DNA of 64,000 bases, from NCBI GenBank assembly GCA_947501275.1, contig CANMVD010000001.1, positions 248,001 to 312,000 of the forward strand, given 5' to 3'. Below, piece after piece: positions 26,797 through 35,782 of the stretch. The notes under the pieces were generated by a model that saw only the letters and a program-made list of their open reading frames with translations, did not search any database and was not told where the DNA came from. The first letter of the stretch is position 1; every line of letters begins with the position of its first letter. Source of the DNA: an uncultured Tateyamaria sp. Its GTDB lineage: Bacteria; Pseudomonadota; Alphaproteobacteria; Rhodobacterales; Rhodobacteraceae. The position numbers and the translations under genes were made by a program.

Positions 26797-27756
26797 ATGT
26801 CCTTTCGCCTTCAACCCACGCCACCAGCCCGCCCCAACCGCTGCCAGCTCTTCGGCCCCGGCTCGCGGCCAGCAATCTTCGAGAAAATGGCAGGATCGGC
26901 TGCGGACGTCGTCAACCTCGACCTCGAAGACAGCGTCGCACCGTCCGACAAAGACAGCGCGCGCGCCAATGTCATTGCCGCAATCGGGGAGATTGACTGG
27001 GGCAGCAAGACGCTGAGCGTGCGGATCAACGGGCTCGACTCGCCCTATTGGTACCGGGACGTGGTGGATCTGCTGGAACAGGCCAGCGACCGGCTTGATC
27101 AAATCATGATCCCCAAAGTGGGCAATGCGGCAGACATCTACGCTGTCGACGCCCTGGTCAGCGCCATCGAAGCCGCAAAGGGACGCACCAAACCCATCAA
27201 CTTCGAGGTGATTATCGAATCCGCCGCAGGCATCGCCCATGTCGAAGAGATCGCCGCCGCCTCCCCCCGCCTTGTGGCGATGAGCCTTGGTGCTGCAGAT
27301 TTTGCCGCCTCCATGGGCATGCAAACCACCGGCATCGGCGGCACACAGGAAAACTACTACATGATGCACGAAGGACAAAAACACTGGTCCGATCCGTGGC
27401 ACTGGGCGCAGGTCGCAATCGTGGCCGCCTGTCGCACACACGGCGTGCTGCCCGTAGATGGACCGTTCGGTGACTTTTCGGACGACGAAGGGTTCAAAGC
27501 ACAAGCACGACGCTCCGCCACACTGGGCATGGTCGGCAAATGGGCAATCCACCCCAAACAGGTTGTTCTGGCCAACGACGTCTTCACCCCTTCAACAGAG
27601 GCCGTCACCGAAGCGCGCGAAATCCTGGCGGCGATGGAAACGGCCAAAGCCAACGGCGAAGGGGCAACTGTCTACAAAGGGCGCCTTGTCGATATCGCCT
27701 CGATCAAGCAGGCAGAGGTGATCGTGAAGCAATCTGAAATGATCACGTCAGACTGA
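26797..27756 (+). CDS. mcl1: L-malyl-CoA/beta-methylmalyl-CoA lyase
   Basis: This 319-residue protein is a HpcH/HpaI (CitE-like) family lyase. CQLFGPGSRPAIFEKMAGSA, the metal-site VNLDLEDSVAPSDK, INFEVIIESAAGIAHVEEIA and SLGAADFAASMGMQTTGIGG all match Mcl1. It cleaves malyl-CoA to acetyl-CoA plus glyoxylate and beta-methylmalyl-CoA to propionyl-CoA plus glyoxylate in the ethylmalonyl-CoA pathway. That would help assimilate the acetyl units released from taurine; the link is inferred. It stands alone here. Confidence 0.93.
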   Translation: MSFRLQPTPPARPNRCQLFGPGSRPAIFEKMAGSAADVVNLDLEDSVAPSDKDSARANVIAAIGEIDWGSKTLSVRINGLDSPYWYRDVVDLLEQASDRLDQIMIPKVGNAADIYAVDALVSAIEAAKGRTKPINFEVIIESAAGIAHVEEIAAASPRLVAMSLGAADFAASMGMQTTGIGGTQENYYMMHEGQKHWSDPWHWAQVAIVAACRTHGVLPVDGPFGDFSDDEGFKAQARRSATLGMVGKWAIHPKQVVLANDVFTPSTEAVTEAREILAAMETAKANGEGATVYKGRLVDIASIKQAEVIVKQSEMITSD

Positions 27757-27826
27757 GAGACGAAGCCCCAAGGGACGGTGGGTGGGGCGCATTTGGCCAA
27801 AGGCCAAACAGCGTTACCCAACGTTC

Positions 27827-28309
27827 TCAATCAGGCCAGACCTTGCGACCATCCACGCCAGTCTCTGCCACCAGTCCCAGCCGTTTTGCCTCGTAATAAT
27901 AGCCGCGCGCATACCACATGACGGCCGCGGCTTCGTCACCGCCCGACACCAACCATGCGCCCCGCAGATAGCGCACCGCGTACTTCAGGTTGGTCTCCGC
28001 ATCCAGCAAAGCCTCCGGCGAACCACGAAACCCCATAGACCGCGCCGTCGCAGGCAGGATCTGCATCAATCCATAATACGGGCCATTGCGGGCCCCTGGG
28101 CGGTGGGTGCTCTCTCGAACAACCACACGCTGCACCAAGGACACCGGCACATCATTTTCGGCGGCTGCGGCCACAATCAAGGCCCGCAACTGCGGCGTTT
28201 CATTGGGAAACAGCGGCATGTCGACCACACTCGCAGAGGTCGGGCCATCGCCACGTTCAGACCCGCATCCCGCCACCAACAACACTGCTATCAAGACAAA
28301 TCGCAACAT
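27827..28309 (-). CDS. Lipoprotein lytic transglycosylase (SLT domain)
   Basis: About 160 residues. The start is a lipoprotein signal (FVLIAVLLVAGCGSE) with a lipobox ending in AGC, so it is probably an outer-membrane lipoprotein. The SLT/GEWL domain has VQRVVVRESTHRPGARN with the catalytic Glu in RES, YGLMQILPATARSMGF, and YAVRYLRGAW. It would cleave murein glycans. An ATG at 28324 is an alternative start. Confidence 0.88.
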   Translation of the reverse strand: MLRFVLIAVLLVAGCGSERGDGPTSASVVDMPLFPNETPQLRALIVAAAAENDVPVSLVQRVVVRESTHRPGARNGPYYGLMQILPATARSMGFRGSPEALLDAETNLKYAVRYLRGAWLVSGGDEAAAVMWYARGYYYEAKRLGLVAETGVDGRKVWPD

Positions 28310-28434
28310 ATTGCTGCGATACATGCAGTGCGGGTTCAATCAAAGCGCCTTCTGGCGCACGTAAGCGTGATTGGGCAAGGTCTCGCCACCCGTGCTTTGG
28401 TAAAAGCGCCTCACCAGTCCCGGAGACACCATCC

Positions 28435-28902
28435 ATGCGACGCATCCTCGCCACGCTCGCCTTCATCTGCCTGACCATGCCAGCTTTTGCCGAAATGACG
28501 GCGCGTGACGGCTGGTCCGTTACGGTCACCCAAAAATCATACGACGCGCTGATAGATGACTTAAAAAAAGCAGCCAAGGCCAACAAGATGGGGGTTGTCA
28601 CCCAAGCCGGACCGACGGGTGCCGCCAGGAACCGCGGCATCACAATCCCCGGCAACAGGGTGATTGGCCTGTTCAACAACGTCTTCGCCGTCAATGTGCT
28701 GAAACTGTCGACCGCCGCCATGATCGAAGCTCCCATTCGCATGTACGTGACCGAGAACAAGGATGACACAGCCACGCTCAGCTACAAACTACCCACCACT
28801 GTCTTTGGCCCGTACATCGACGAAGCCGGACCTGAATTGGCGAAATTGGCGCAGGAACTGGACGTTATTTTTGCAGCCATCAGCGCACAAGCCGTGCAGT
28901 AA
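28435..28902 (+). CDS. DUF302 domain protein, exported
   Basis: This 155-residue protein has a signal peptide (RILATLAFICLTMPAFA, cut near residue 20) followed by a DUF302 domain with the typical opening SYDALIDDLKKAAKANKMGV and the NVFAVNVLKLSTAAMIEAPI segment. DUF302 proteins are small alpha-beta domains sometimes near redox or metal functions; the function is not established. It is divergent from the lytic transglycosylase, with 125 bases between starts. Confidence 0.82.
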   Translation: MRRILATLAFICLTMPAFAEMTARDGWSVTVTQKSYDALIDDLKKAAKANKMGVVTQAGPTGAARNRGITIPGNRVIGLFNNVFAVNVLKLSTAAMIEAPIRMYVTENKDDTATLSYKLPTTVFGPYIDEAGPELAKLAQELDVIFAAISAQAVQ

Positions 28903-28977
28903 CGCCGCCCCTCACCGTTCCAAATAAATCCTGACGAGCAAAAAGGGCTAAGGCCGCACGCAGATTCACCAAGCCCG

Positions 28978-29430
28978 TTACGCCCGCTCATCTTTTGGCG
29001 CGCCGATCACAACATAGGTGGTTATGGCATTCACCTGCGGCAACGCGCCCAGCAGGTCAGTGTGAAACGCCTTGTAACTCGGCAGGTCAGCGCACTCGAC
29101 GCGTAACAAATATTCGATCGGACCCGTGATGTTGTGGCACTCGCGCACTTCTGGTGCGTGCAACATGGCGCGCTCAAACGCTTCCTGAGATGCCTTGGAA
29201 TGATCATTCAGACCAACGCCGATATAGGCGACAAATCCTGTGCCCAGCTTGGCGCGATCAAGCACCACGCGATACCCTGTGATAATACCGCGCCGCTCCA
29301 GATCCTGCACACGACGCAAGCAAGCGGATGGCGACAGTCCAACGCGCTCCGCCAACTCGATATTGCTGATGCGACCATCAAGGCTCAACTCACGCAATAT
29401 CCGCTCACTTATTCGGTCAAGATCAGGCAT
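28978..29430 (-). CDS. Lrp/AsnC family transcriptional regulator, divergent to a LysE exporter
   Basis: About 150 residues. The HTH (ISERILRELSLDGRISNIEL, then LSPSACLRRVQDLERRGII) and RAM domain (GFVAYIGVGLNDHSKASQEA, IEYLLRVECADL) are clear. The ATG at 29430 opens the family start. It is transcribed away from the LysE-type exporter 72 bases off, the common pairing in which the regulator senses an amino acid and induces its exporter. The ligand is unknown. Confidence 0.9.
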   Translation of the reverse strand: MPDLDRISERILRELSLDGRISNIELAERVGLSPSACLRRVQDLERRGIITGYRVVLDRAKLGTGFVAYIGVGLNDHSKASQEAFERAMLHAPEVRECHNITGPIEYLLRVECADLPSYKAFHTDLLGALPQVNAITTYVVIGAPKDERA

Positions 29431-29502
29431 AAATTGCAAATTCCACTTAAACAGCCGCACATTCGCAATGACAAACCAGTTTTGCAAACGCATTCATTGC
29501 AC

Positions 29503-30096
29503 ATGACTCTTGACATCCTCACAGCACTGGCCGTCTTTGCTTTCGTCAGCTCCATCACACCGGGTCCAAACAACCTGATGCTCATGGCATCGGGCGCAAA
29601 CTTCGGATTTCGACGCACAGTGCCGCACATGCTCGGGATCGGGATTGGGTTCACTGTCATGATCCTTTTGGTGGGGGCCGGGCTGGTGCAGATCTTTGAG
29701 CAATACCCGGTCAGTCACACGATCCTCAAAACCGCATCCGTACTCTACCTGCTGTATCTGGCATGGAAAATCGCTTCTGCCGCCCCGATCAAGGATGGGG
29801 CCTCCAAGGGCAATCCGATGACGTTCCTGCAGGCGGCCGCGTTTCAATGGGTCAACCCCAAGGCGTGGACCATGGCGTTGACAGCGATCACTGTCTATTC
29901 GCCAAACACAACTCTTGGCGCGATTGGGCTGGTGGCGCTGGTCTTTGGGGCTATCAACCTACCTTCGGTGTCGTCATGGACTCTGTTGGGGCAACAAATG
30001 GCGCGCGTCCTAACAAATCCGAGGCGGTTGCGGTTGTTCAACAGGACAATGGCCGTCCTTTTGGTCGCCTCGCTTTACCCGGTTTTGTTCCCCTGA
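29503..30096 (+). CDS. LysE family amino-acid exporter
   Basis: This 197-residue, six-helix membrane protein is a LysE/RhtB translocator. The signature [20 protein letters not shown] lies in the first helix, and [20 protein letters not shown] is the second conserved stretch. It exports an amino acid or related metabolite. The long open frame upstream (to 29134) is unsupported; the ATG at 29503 begins the conserved N-terminus, though no strong ribosome site precedes it. Confidence 0.9.
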   Translation: MTLDILTALAVFAFVSSITPGPNNLMLMASGANFGFRRTVPHMLGIGIGFTVMILLVGAGLVQIFEQYPVSHTILKTASVLYLLYLAWKIASAAPIKDGASKGNPMTFLQAAAFQWVNPKAWTMALTAITVYSPNTTLGAIGLVALVFGAINLPSVSSWTLLGQQMARVLTNPRRLRLFNRTMAVLLVASLYPVLFP

Positions 30097-30154
30097 CATT
30101 GCAAATCACGCCCGCCCCGGCCATATATCGGCCAAAGCATCAAGGGGCACGGGC

Positions 30155-31117
30155 GTGACGCAATATCTCGAATTTGAAAAACCGCTGGCCGAAATCGAAG
30201 GCAAGGCAGAAGAGTTGCGTGCACTGGCTCGCCAAAACGAAGAAATGGACATCGCTGACGAGGTTGCGGGCCTCGATGCCAAGGCTGTTACACTTCTCGA
30301 AGAGCTATACGCCGATCTGACCCCGTGGCGGAAATGTCAGGTTGCACGTCATCCCGATCGTCCACATTGCGTTGACTATATCGACACGCTGTTCACCGAA
30401 TACACACCTCTCGCTGGCGATCGCAACTTTGCTGATGATCACGCAGTGATGGGCGGGATAGCCCGGTTCAACGACCGGCCCGTTGTAATAATTGGCCACG
30501 AAAAGGGCAATGACACCAAGTCCCGGATCGAGCGGAATTTCGGGATGGCGCGGCCAGAAGGCTACCGCAAGGCTATCCGCCTGCTGGATATGGCGGATCG
30601 CTTCAATTTGCCTGTGATCACATTGGTCGACACACCCGGAGCCTACCCCGGAAAAGGCGCGGAAGAACGCGGACAGTCCGAGGCCATTGCGCGTTCGACC
30701 GAAAAGTGTCTGCAAATCGGCGTACCGCTGGTGTCCGTCATCATCGGCGAGGGGGGGTCCGGTGGGGCCGTTGCATTTGCCACCGCAAACCGGATCGCGA
30801 TGCTGGAGCACTCTGTCTACTCGGTGATCAGCCCCGAGGGCTGCGCGTCGATCCTGTGGAAAGACGCAGAAAAGATGCGCGAAGCAGCCGAAGCCTTGCG
30901 CCTGACAGCACAGGACCTCAAACAGCTTGGGGTCATTGACCGCATCATAACCGAGAGTGTCGGCGGAGCGCATCGCCACCGCGAGCAAACCTTTTCGGCT
31001 GTTGGCAACGCGATAGGCGCAATGCTGGAAGAGTTGACCGACAAAGCACCCAATGCATTGATTCGGGATCGGCGCCAAAAATTTCTGTCACTGGGCGAGC
31101 ACGGCCTTGCGGCCTGA
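30155..31117 (+). CDS. accA: Acetyl-CoA carboxylase carboxyltransferase subunit alpha
   Basis: This 320-residue protein is Acc[20 protein letters not shown] begins the usual N-terminal helix, [20 protein letters not shown] follows, and the crotonase-like core holds [20 protein letters not shown] and [19 protein letters not shown] and the C-terminal [13 protein letters not shown]. With AccD it moves the carboxyl group from biotin to acetyl-CoA, the first step of fatty acid synthesis. The start is GTG at 30155. It stands alone. Confidence 0.97.
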   Translation: MTQYLEFEKPLAEIEGKAEELRALARQNEEMDIADEVAGLDAKAVTLLEELYADLTPWRKCQVARHPDRPHCVDYIDTLFTEYTPLAGDRNFADDHAVMGGIARFNDRPVVIIGHEKGNDTKSRIERNFGMARPEGYRKAIRLLDMADRFNLPVITLVDTPGAYPGKGAEERGQSEAIARSTEKCLQIGVPLVSVIIGEGGSGGAVAFATANRIAMLEHSVYSVISPEGCASILWKDAEKMREAAEALRLTAQDLKQLGVIDRIITESVGGAHRHREQTFSAVGNAIGAMLEELTDKAPNALIRDRRQKFLSLGEHGLAA

Positions 31118-31428
31118 TCCACACCTCCGGGTATGCACCCTGTTTTGATCGGCACCGCAGCCTCACGTTGAGCATGAACGAAAGTTCCTGCGTATTGAAC
31201 GGGCGATGTCTAAATTGGATCGAGCTTCCTCTGATAGGAATGGCGTTTCACGTCGCACCAATCGACCAATCGTGGCAGCTCATTGTCTGGCAACACAAAA
31301 ACACTCGATCAAACGGAGCACAGTCGCGGCCTGCACCTATGTTTTCTTTTGTAAATTCAAAACAGTTTTAAGCTGAGTTTGTCATCTCACGTGCTGAAAT
31401 CCCGTGTTTCAGTTTTCGTCGGATGGCT
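31118..31428. other. Intergenic region after accA, no gene recognised
   Basis: About 310 bases between accA and the histidine kinase 3' end. Open frames here lack coding character and ribosome sites. A weak stem CTGAAA/TTTCAG (31394-31412) followed by TTTT is the only terminator-like structure, far from accA. Confidence 0.4.
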
Positions 31429-32508
31429 TCAGGCACTCGCCAGCAACTTGGTCGCGGTATTACCGTCCAGCGTATATCCGGGCAGGGTCACGCGGACCTC
31501 GGCCCCCTGGCCCGACGCGGGTACTACAGCAGAAATCGTACCCCCGCGAGAGCGCACCAACCTGCGCACCCCCAAAAGGCCAAATCCGCTTTGATTATTC
31601 AACTCTCCGCCATCAAGAAATGCCAATGCCGGATCTGCAAACCCCTTGCCATCATCGCAGACCGTCAACAGCAACGTCTTGTCGTCCTGCGCTTCCATGT
31701 CGATGGTGATTTCGATCTGGTTTGAGCCTGCATGTTTGAATGCATTGTCGATCAGATTACGCAGAATAATCTGAATGGCTGTGTAATCCCCCTCGACGTG
31801 GATCGGACTGACAAACACGTGGTGATGCCGGGACGGATCCAATGTCACCAGCACATCGTCACACAGGTCTTCGAAGTTAAAGATGCGGTTGCTGATCTGT
31901 GCGCGGGTCGCCACGGCTTGCGACAAGACATCCGACACCAGCATCAACGCCCGCTCCGAGATCTTTTCGATCATTTCGATCATCTCGAGTTTGCCATCCC
32001 CCATGTCGACAAAGCCTTCGCGCAGCAGGTCGGTCAACATACGCACATTCGCCATGGGGCTGCGCAGATCATGAGCGGCGAGGCTCACAAAATCTTCCAT
32101 TTCACCCGCCATGGCCGACGCCATCGTTTGGGCCTGTTCCAGTTCCTTTTGTTTGGTTACATCATGAGCGAACCCAACCATATGGGTCATGCGCCCACTT
32201 TCGTCATGGATCGGTGAGAGGTTCGTACGCACCCACACAGTTTCGCCCGCCACCGGCACGGCAACTTCGTGAAATGCCTCAGCACCGCTGGTCCATGCCT
32301 GTGTATGGCGGCGATACACATTCTCGCTGGCACGACCGTCATAGAGTTCGCGGGCAGTCATTCCGACAATTTCCCCGAGTGGTTTGTCCAGACGCTCGCG
32401 CATGTAACGATTGACAAACGCGTATGTAATGTTGCCCGACGGATCTTCCGTCAGGACAAAAATCGCCTGTTCTATTGTATCAAACAGCGTGAAATCAGGC
32501 ACAGACAT
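31429..32508 (-). CDS. PAS-domain sensor histidine kinase (soluble, orphan)
   Basis: This 359-residue protein has an N-terminal PAS domain (about 5-125, with a PAC-like end VGFAHDVTKQKELEQ), a HisKA dimerisation domain with the phospho-His in SLAAHDLRSPMANVRML, and a HATPase_c domain with N-box ILRNLIDNAFKHAG, G1 box VCDDGKGFADPA and G2-like SGFGLLGVRRLVRSRGG. There is no transmembrane segment, so it senses a cytoplasmic signal. No response regulator lies nearby. GAGG precedes the ATG at 32508. Confidence 0.9.
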   Translation of the reverse strand: MSVPDFTLFDTIEQAIFVLTEDPSGNITYAFVNRYMRERLDKPLGEIVGMTARELYDGRASENVYRRHTQAWTSGAEAFHEVAVPVAGETVWVRTNLSPIHDESGRMTHMVGFAHDVTKQKELEQAQTMASAMAGEMEDFVSLAAHDLRSPMANVRMLTDLLREGFVDMGDGKLEMIEMIEKISERALMLVSDVLSQAVATRAQISNRIFNFEDLCDDVLVTLDPSRHHHVFVSPIHVEGDYTAIQIILRNLIDNAFKHAGSNQIEITIDMEAQDDKTLLLTVCDDGKGFADPALAFLDGGELNNQSGFGLLGVRRLVRSRGGTISAVVPASGQGAEVRVTLPGYTLDGNTATKLLASA

Positions 32509-32566
32509 AAGACATCCTCGTTTGCACGGAATGCGATACAGCAGGTTAGTTATCAAAGGGTTGAAA

Positions 32567-33217
32567 TCAGCTTGCCAACATCCGCAAACCTTGTGTCACG
32601 TCCGAACGGACAGCGATGCGCAACCCGGGTTCATCACCCGCCCGCAATGCCGCAATGATAAGCCGGTGATATTGCGGCGGCTCGGTTCTGCGGAGCCGCC
32701 CATAAAGAGCCCGCATCGTCGGCCCCATCTGCAGCCAGACCGTCTCTGTCATGGCCAGCATCGCGGGGGCCTGGGCGCGCAAATAAAGTGTGCGATGAAA
32801 TTCCAGGTTGGTGCGGATGTAACTGACGGCATCGCGATGGGCGACCGCCTCGGCCACAGAGGCATTGATAGTCTGCAAGCGTTCGATCAACGCAAGGTGC
32901 GCACGGGGCAACGCACGGGTGGCCAATTCTACTTCGATCAAGGCACGCAGGGCCGCCAGTTCCTCGATCCGCTCGTTGGACAGTTCCGGCGTCGACACCC
33001 TGCCTGACGCCGACATGGTCAATGCGCCTTCGGCTACCAGACGGCGAACCGCCTCGCGCGCGGGCGTCATCGACACGTCATATTGTTTGCCAATACCACG
33101 CAGGGTCAGCGCCTGCCCCGGCGCAATGTCGCCATGCATGATCCGAGTGCGCAAGCGGCGAAAAACGCGGTCATGGGCGGCGGAAAGCGTGTCTCGAGTG
33201 CGGGCAGATGTGCTCAT
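32567..33217 (-). CDS. GntR family transcriptional regulator (FadR/FCD type)
   Basis: This 216-residue protein has a GntR winged helix (FRRLRTRIMHGDIAPGQALT to MTPAREAVRRLVAEGAL) and an all-helical FCD effector domain (LAALRALIEVELATRALPRA; NLEFHRTLYLRAQAPAM). FCD regulators bind small carboxylates. It lies just upstream of the histidine kinase on the same strand, with 58 bases between, and no metabolic target is adjacent. Confidence 0.9.
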   Translation of the reverse strand: MSTSARTRDTLSAAHDRVFRRLRTRIMHGDIAPGQALTLRGIGKQYDVSMTPAREAVRRLVAEGALTMSASGRVSTPELSNERIEELAALRALIEVELATRALPRAHLALIERLQTINASVAEAVAHRDAVSYIRTNLEFHRTLYLRAQAPAMLAMTETVWLQMGPTMRALYGRLRRTEPPQYHRLIIAALRAGDEPGLRIAVRSDVTQGLRMLAS

Positions 33218-33248
33218 GACCCGTTGTGATCACAAAGCGTTCGGTCGG

Positions 33249-33941
33249 TCAATTCTCAAAGCGGTAACGATGCAGATCTGTCCCGTGGGTGCGCAACCAA
33301 CGACGCGGGGCAGCATACGGACCGTGAATGCGGCTTACTTCATCCCAAAAGGCGGGCGAATGGTTCATCTGCGCCAGATGGGCAACCTCGTGGGCGGCGA
33401 CATATTGCAGAATATCTGGTGGAGCGAGGATGAGGCGCCACGAATACATCAAGCGGCCCGTCGAAGAACACGATCCCCAACGTGAGCGCGTGTCGCGCAA
33501 ACTGATACCGCTATAGGAGCGGCCCAGCCGATCAGCATAAACATCCGACGCATGGACAAGTACATCCCGCGCCCTGGCCTTCAAAAACCCCACGACGCGA
33601 CGCGGCACGGAATCGGGCGCGCCCGGCACGGCGAGCGTGTCTTCGTTCAAGCGCACGGCACGACCAGATCCTGCAACAACGCGGCGCACACGCCCCTCAA
33701 TCATGATGTTAGCCCCAAGTTCGACCAGCACTGTCTCGGGACGGCGGGCCATGTGGGCGCGAATCCAGTCCTCCTTGGCCCGGGCAAACTCCAACGCCTC
33801 GCGAGGCGGCACACCGTTTGGCAAGGTCAACGTGACACGGCCATCCAACTGCGACACACGCAATGTGATGCGCCGGGCCCGCGGCGACGAGCGCAACACC
33901 AGATCAATATCTGGATCCCCTTGAAGGACGTGCTCAGCCAC
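33249..33941 (-). CDS. YgjP-like M48-type metallopeptidase (SprT-like)
   Basis: About 230 residues. The zinc motif HEVAH lies in YVAAHEVAHLAQMNHSPAFW, with the third ligand and conserved Trp/Phe following. RARRITLRVSQLDGRVTLTL and SRWGSCSSTGRLMYSWRLIL are typical of the YgjP/WLM group. The substrate is unknown. I choose the GTG at 33941, which gives the family-like start V/M-AEHVLQGDPDI; the frame extends to 34064 but those residues look non-coding. Confidence 0.85.
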   Translation of the reverse strand: MAEHVLQGDPDIDLVLRSSPRARRITLRVSQLDGRVTLTLPNGVPPREALEFARAKEDWIRAHMARRPETVLVELGANIMIEGRVRRVVAGSGRAVRLNEDTLAVPGAPDSVPRRVVGFLKARARDVLVHASDVYADRLGRSYSGISLRDTRSRWGSCSSTGRLMYSWRLILAPPDILQYVAAHEVAHLAQMNHSPAFWDEVSRIHGPYAAPRRWLRTHGTDLHRYRFEN

Positions 33942-34075
33942 CCCATTTCCCCATCGCAAGGCCCCGGCCTCGGCATAAGCCTTTGACTCCGTCCCGGCCT
34001 TATGGCACTTGCCCAGAATCGCCGCAATAGAGGCCGCCTTCGGCGCGCCCTCACCCGCTAGCAAAAGGATGACGC

Positions 34076-34405
34076 ATGCCCAAGGAAGAATGGGGAACGA
34101 AACGGCTTTGCCCCACCACCGGCAAACGCTTTTACGACATGAACCGGTCGCCGATCGTCAGCCCCTACACAGGCGAGGCCGTCGAAATCGACAATGCCAA
34201 AACCCGTATGATCGCGGCTGATGCCGAGGATGCTGTGACAGCAAAAGCCAAGGCCAGCACAGCAGTAGATGACGAAGATCAAGTGCTGGACGATGGCGAC
34301 GCGGACGTCGAATTGGATGATGATCTGCTGGATGATGACGAAGACGAGGACACAGTGCCGCTCGAAGAGCTGGCCGACGTCGCGTCCGAAGACGACGACT
34401 CCTGA
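34076..34405 (+). CDS. TIGR02300 family acidic protein (FYDLN-type)
   Basis: This 109-residue protein begins EEWGTKRLCPTTGKRFYDMN and continues SPIVSPYTGEAV, matching the TIGR02300 family found across alphaproteobacteria. The C-terminal half is nearly all Asp/Glu. Cys and Gly in the start suggest a half zinc-ribbon. The function is unknown. It ends 90 bases before tRNA-Ala, with a strong hairpin between. Confidence 0.88.
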   Translation: MPKEEWGTKRLCPTTGKRFYDMNRSPIVSPYTGEAVEIDNAKTRMIAADAEDAVTAKAKASTAVDDEDQVLDDGDADVELDDDLLDDDEDEDTVPLEELADVASEDDDS

Positions 34406-34417
34406 ACAACACCGCTT

Positions 34418-34446
34418 GGCGGGGTCAATTAGACCTTGATCCCGCC
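34418..34446 (+). terminator. Stable hairpin between TIGR02300 gene and tRNA-Ala
   Basis: GGCGGGGTCAA (34418-34428) pairs with TTGATCCCGCC (34436-34446), 11 pairs with one G-T, around a 7-base loop. No T-run follows, so it may terminate only partly or mark an RNA end. Confidence 0.4.
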
Positions 34447-34494
34447 CGGCAAAGCGCCTAATCACCGCGCACGGCTGGAGACAGCCACAAGGAT

Positions 34495-34570
34495 GGGGCA
34501 TTAGCTCAGCTGGGAGAGCGCCTGCATGGCATGCAGGAGGTCAGCGGTTCGATCCCGCTATGCTCCACCA
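34495..34570 (+). tRNA. tRNA-Ala (anticodon GGC)
   Basis: A full cloverleaf can be drawn: acceptor GGGGCAT with ATGCTCC, D-arm GCTC/GAGC, anticodon stem CCTGC/GCAGG with loop ATGGCAT (anticodon GGC), T-arm AGCGG/CCGCT with loop TTCGATC, then discriminator A and an encoded CCA at 34568-34570. It decodes GCC and GCU. Its 3' 29 bases are copied again at 34661. Confidence 0.96.
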
Positions 34571-34605
34571 TCCACTTTCCCGACTATCGGCAATGTAATC
34601 TCCCA
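34542..34605 (+). repeat. 64-bp direct repeat, copy 1 (3' end of tRNA-Ala plus flank)
   Basis: Bases 34542-34605 are identical to 34661-34724. Copy 1 covers the T-arm, acceptor and CCA of tRNA-Ala plus 35 bases beyond. Confidence 0.95.
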
Positions 34606-34660
34606 AAATCAATGTCGGTCGCTGACTGACGCGCATCGCCTCACGACGATACGCTGAGTG

Positions 34661-34724
34661 CAGCGGTTCGATCCCGCTATGCTCCACCATCCACTTTCCC
34701 GACTATCGGCAATGTAATCTCCCA
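34661..34724 (+). repeat. 64-bp direct repeat, copy 2 (tRNA-Ala 3' fragment, att-like)
   Basis: Identical to 34542-34605, offset 119 bases. It contains a 29-base remnant of the tRNA 3' end (GCGGTTCGATCCCGC onward) with no 5' half. The 55 bases between copies show no gene. This looks like a tandem duplication or the scar of an element that used the tRNA end as its site. Confidence 0.9.
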
Positions 34725-34783
34725 TCTTTGACAGCCCGGTTCGGCCCACGCTCATCAACGTCGAGCAACCCGTCACAGTGGTT

Positions 34784-35662
34784 TCACGACAACCCGCGCG
34801 CTGCGTCAGTCAAGAAAGAGATCAGCGCGCGCACCCGATATGGCAAACGGTCTCGGGATGGGTAGGTCAGCACTGTCTCCTGCGGCGGCACTTCGAATTC
34901 TTTTAGCAACACAACAAGAGAGCCATCCGCAATGCCCTCGGTGCAGTACGTCTCTGCAAGGCGGGTAATGCCAAGACCCGCCCGGCACGCATGTGCAAGT
35001 GCTGCGCCATTGTTGCTGGTCCACCGGGAACGCACTTTCACCTCGAAGGTGTTTTCACCTTCCTGAAACATCCATCGTTGGCCCGTCGCAGGCAAACAGG
35101 CATGGGCATCCAACGCCTTTGGATGTGCAGGGACGCCATGCCGATTCACATAATCCGGCGCAGCGCAGACCATCATGCGGCGTTGCGCGATTTTGCGCAC
35201 AACAAGGTCGGGGTCATCGGGCATTCCGTGACGCACGGCCAAATCATACCCCTCGCGCACCAGATCAATCCGGCGGTCGGTAATCCCCAACTCAATGTCG
35301 ACATCAGGATGAAGCCTTGCAAAGGCCGCAAGCTGACCACTTACCCAAGTCTCTCCAAACAACCCCCCAGCCGCGACCCGAATGCGGCCCTTGGCCAAGT
35401 TCTGCTGTTCCGCCAGATCTGATTCCAGTGTCTCGATGTCTTCCAGAATAGACGTGGCCCGTTCATAGTAGCGCATTCCGATGTCCGTCAGGTTCACACT
35501 GCGCGTCGTGCGGTGCAGCAACCGCACTCCCAGACGACCCTCAAGATCTGCAACCCTTCGGCTGATGAACGAGGCCGACACGCCCAGCGTCTCGCTGGCC
35601 CGCGTGAAACCGCCCTCTGTCACAACCGCGCAGAATTCCGCAAGGCCGTCCAAGTACCGCAT
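34784..35662 (-). CDS. LysR family transcriptional regulator
   Basis: This 292-residue protein has the LysR HTH (LAEFCAVVTEGGFTRASETL, then SASFISRRVADLEGRLGVRL) and a periplasmic-binding-like effector domain. It resembles the AaeR/DsdC-like group in which LHRTTRSVNLTDIGMRYYER follows the HTH. It is divergent from the NTF2-like and DJ-1-like genes and probably controls them. Confidence 0.9.
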   Translation of the reverse strand: MRYLDGLAEFCAVVTEGGFTRASETLGVSASFISRRVADLEGRLGVRLLHRTTRSVNLTDIGMRYYERATSILEDIETLESDLAEQQNLAKGRIRVAAGGLFGETWVSGQLAAFARLHPDVDIELGITDRRIDLVREGYDLAVRHGMPDDPDLVVRKIAQRRMMVCAAPDYVNRHGVPAHPKALDAHACLPATGQRWMFQEGENTFEVKVRSRWTSNNGAALAHACRAGLGITRLAETYCTEGIADGSLVVLLKEFEVPPQETVLTYPSRDRLPYRVRALISFLTDAARGLS

Positions 35663-35682
35663 TGTTGCCTCCCAGCAATAAT
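35661..35682. promoter_or_regulatory. Candidate LysR operator at the lysR start
   Basis: ATTGTTGC (35661-35668) and GCAATAAT (35675-35682) form an inverted repeat with one mismatch containing a T-N11-A core. It overlaps the lysR start codon in the divergent gap. Confidence 0.3.
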
Positions 35683-35782
35683 CAATGCACCAGGTACCAC
35701 CTTAATGCCTCTTTTAACAACAGTTAGCTTCGTCTCATCTCAACCGCGCACAGCGAAACCCAAGGCAAAAAGGACCAGAAAG

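Noticed and set aside
28917-28930. Possible additional copy of the CATCTTG repeat (CCAAATAAA)
   Set aside because: Only nine bases match and no hairpin tail follows.
34605-34660. An integrated element between the tRNA-Ala repeats
   Set aside because: Only 55 bases lie between copies; no integrase or cargo is present in the window near it.
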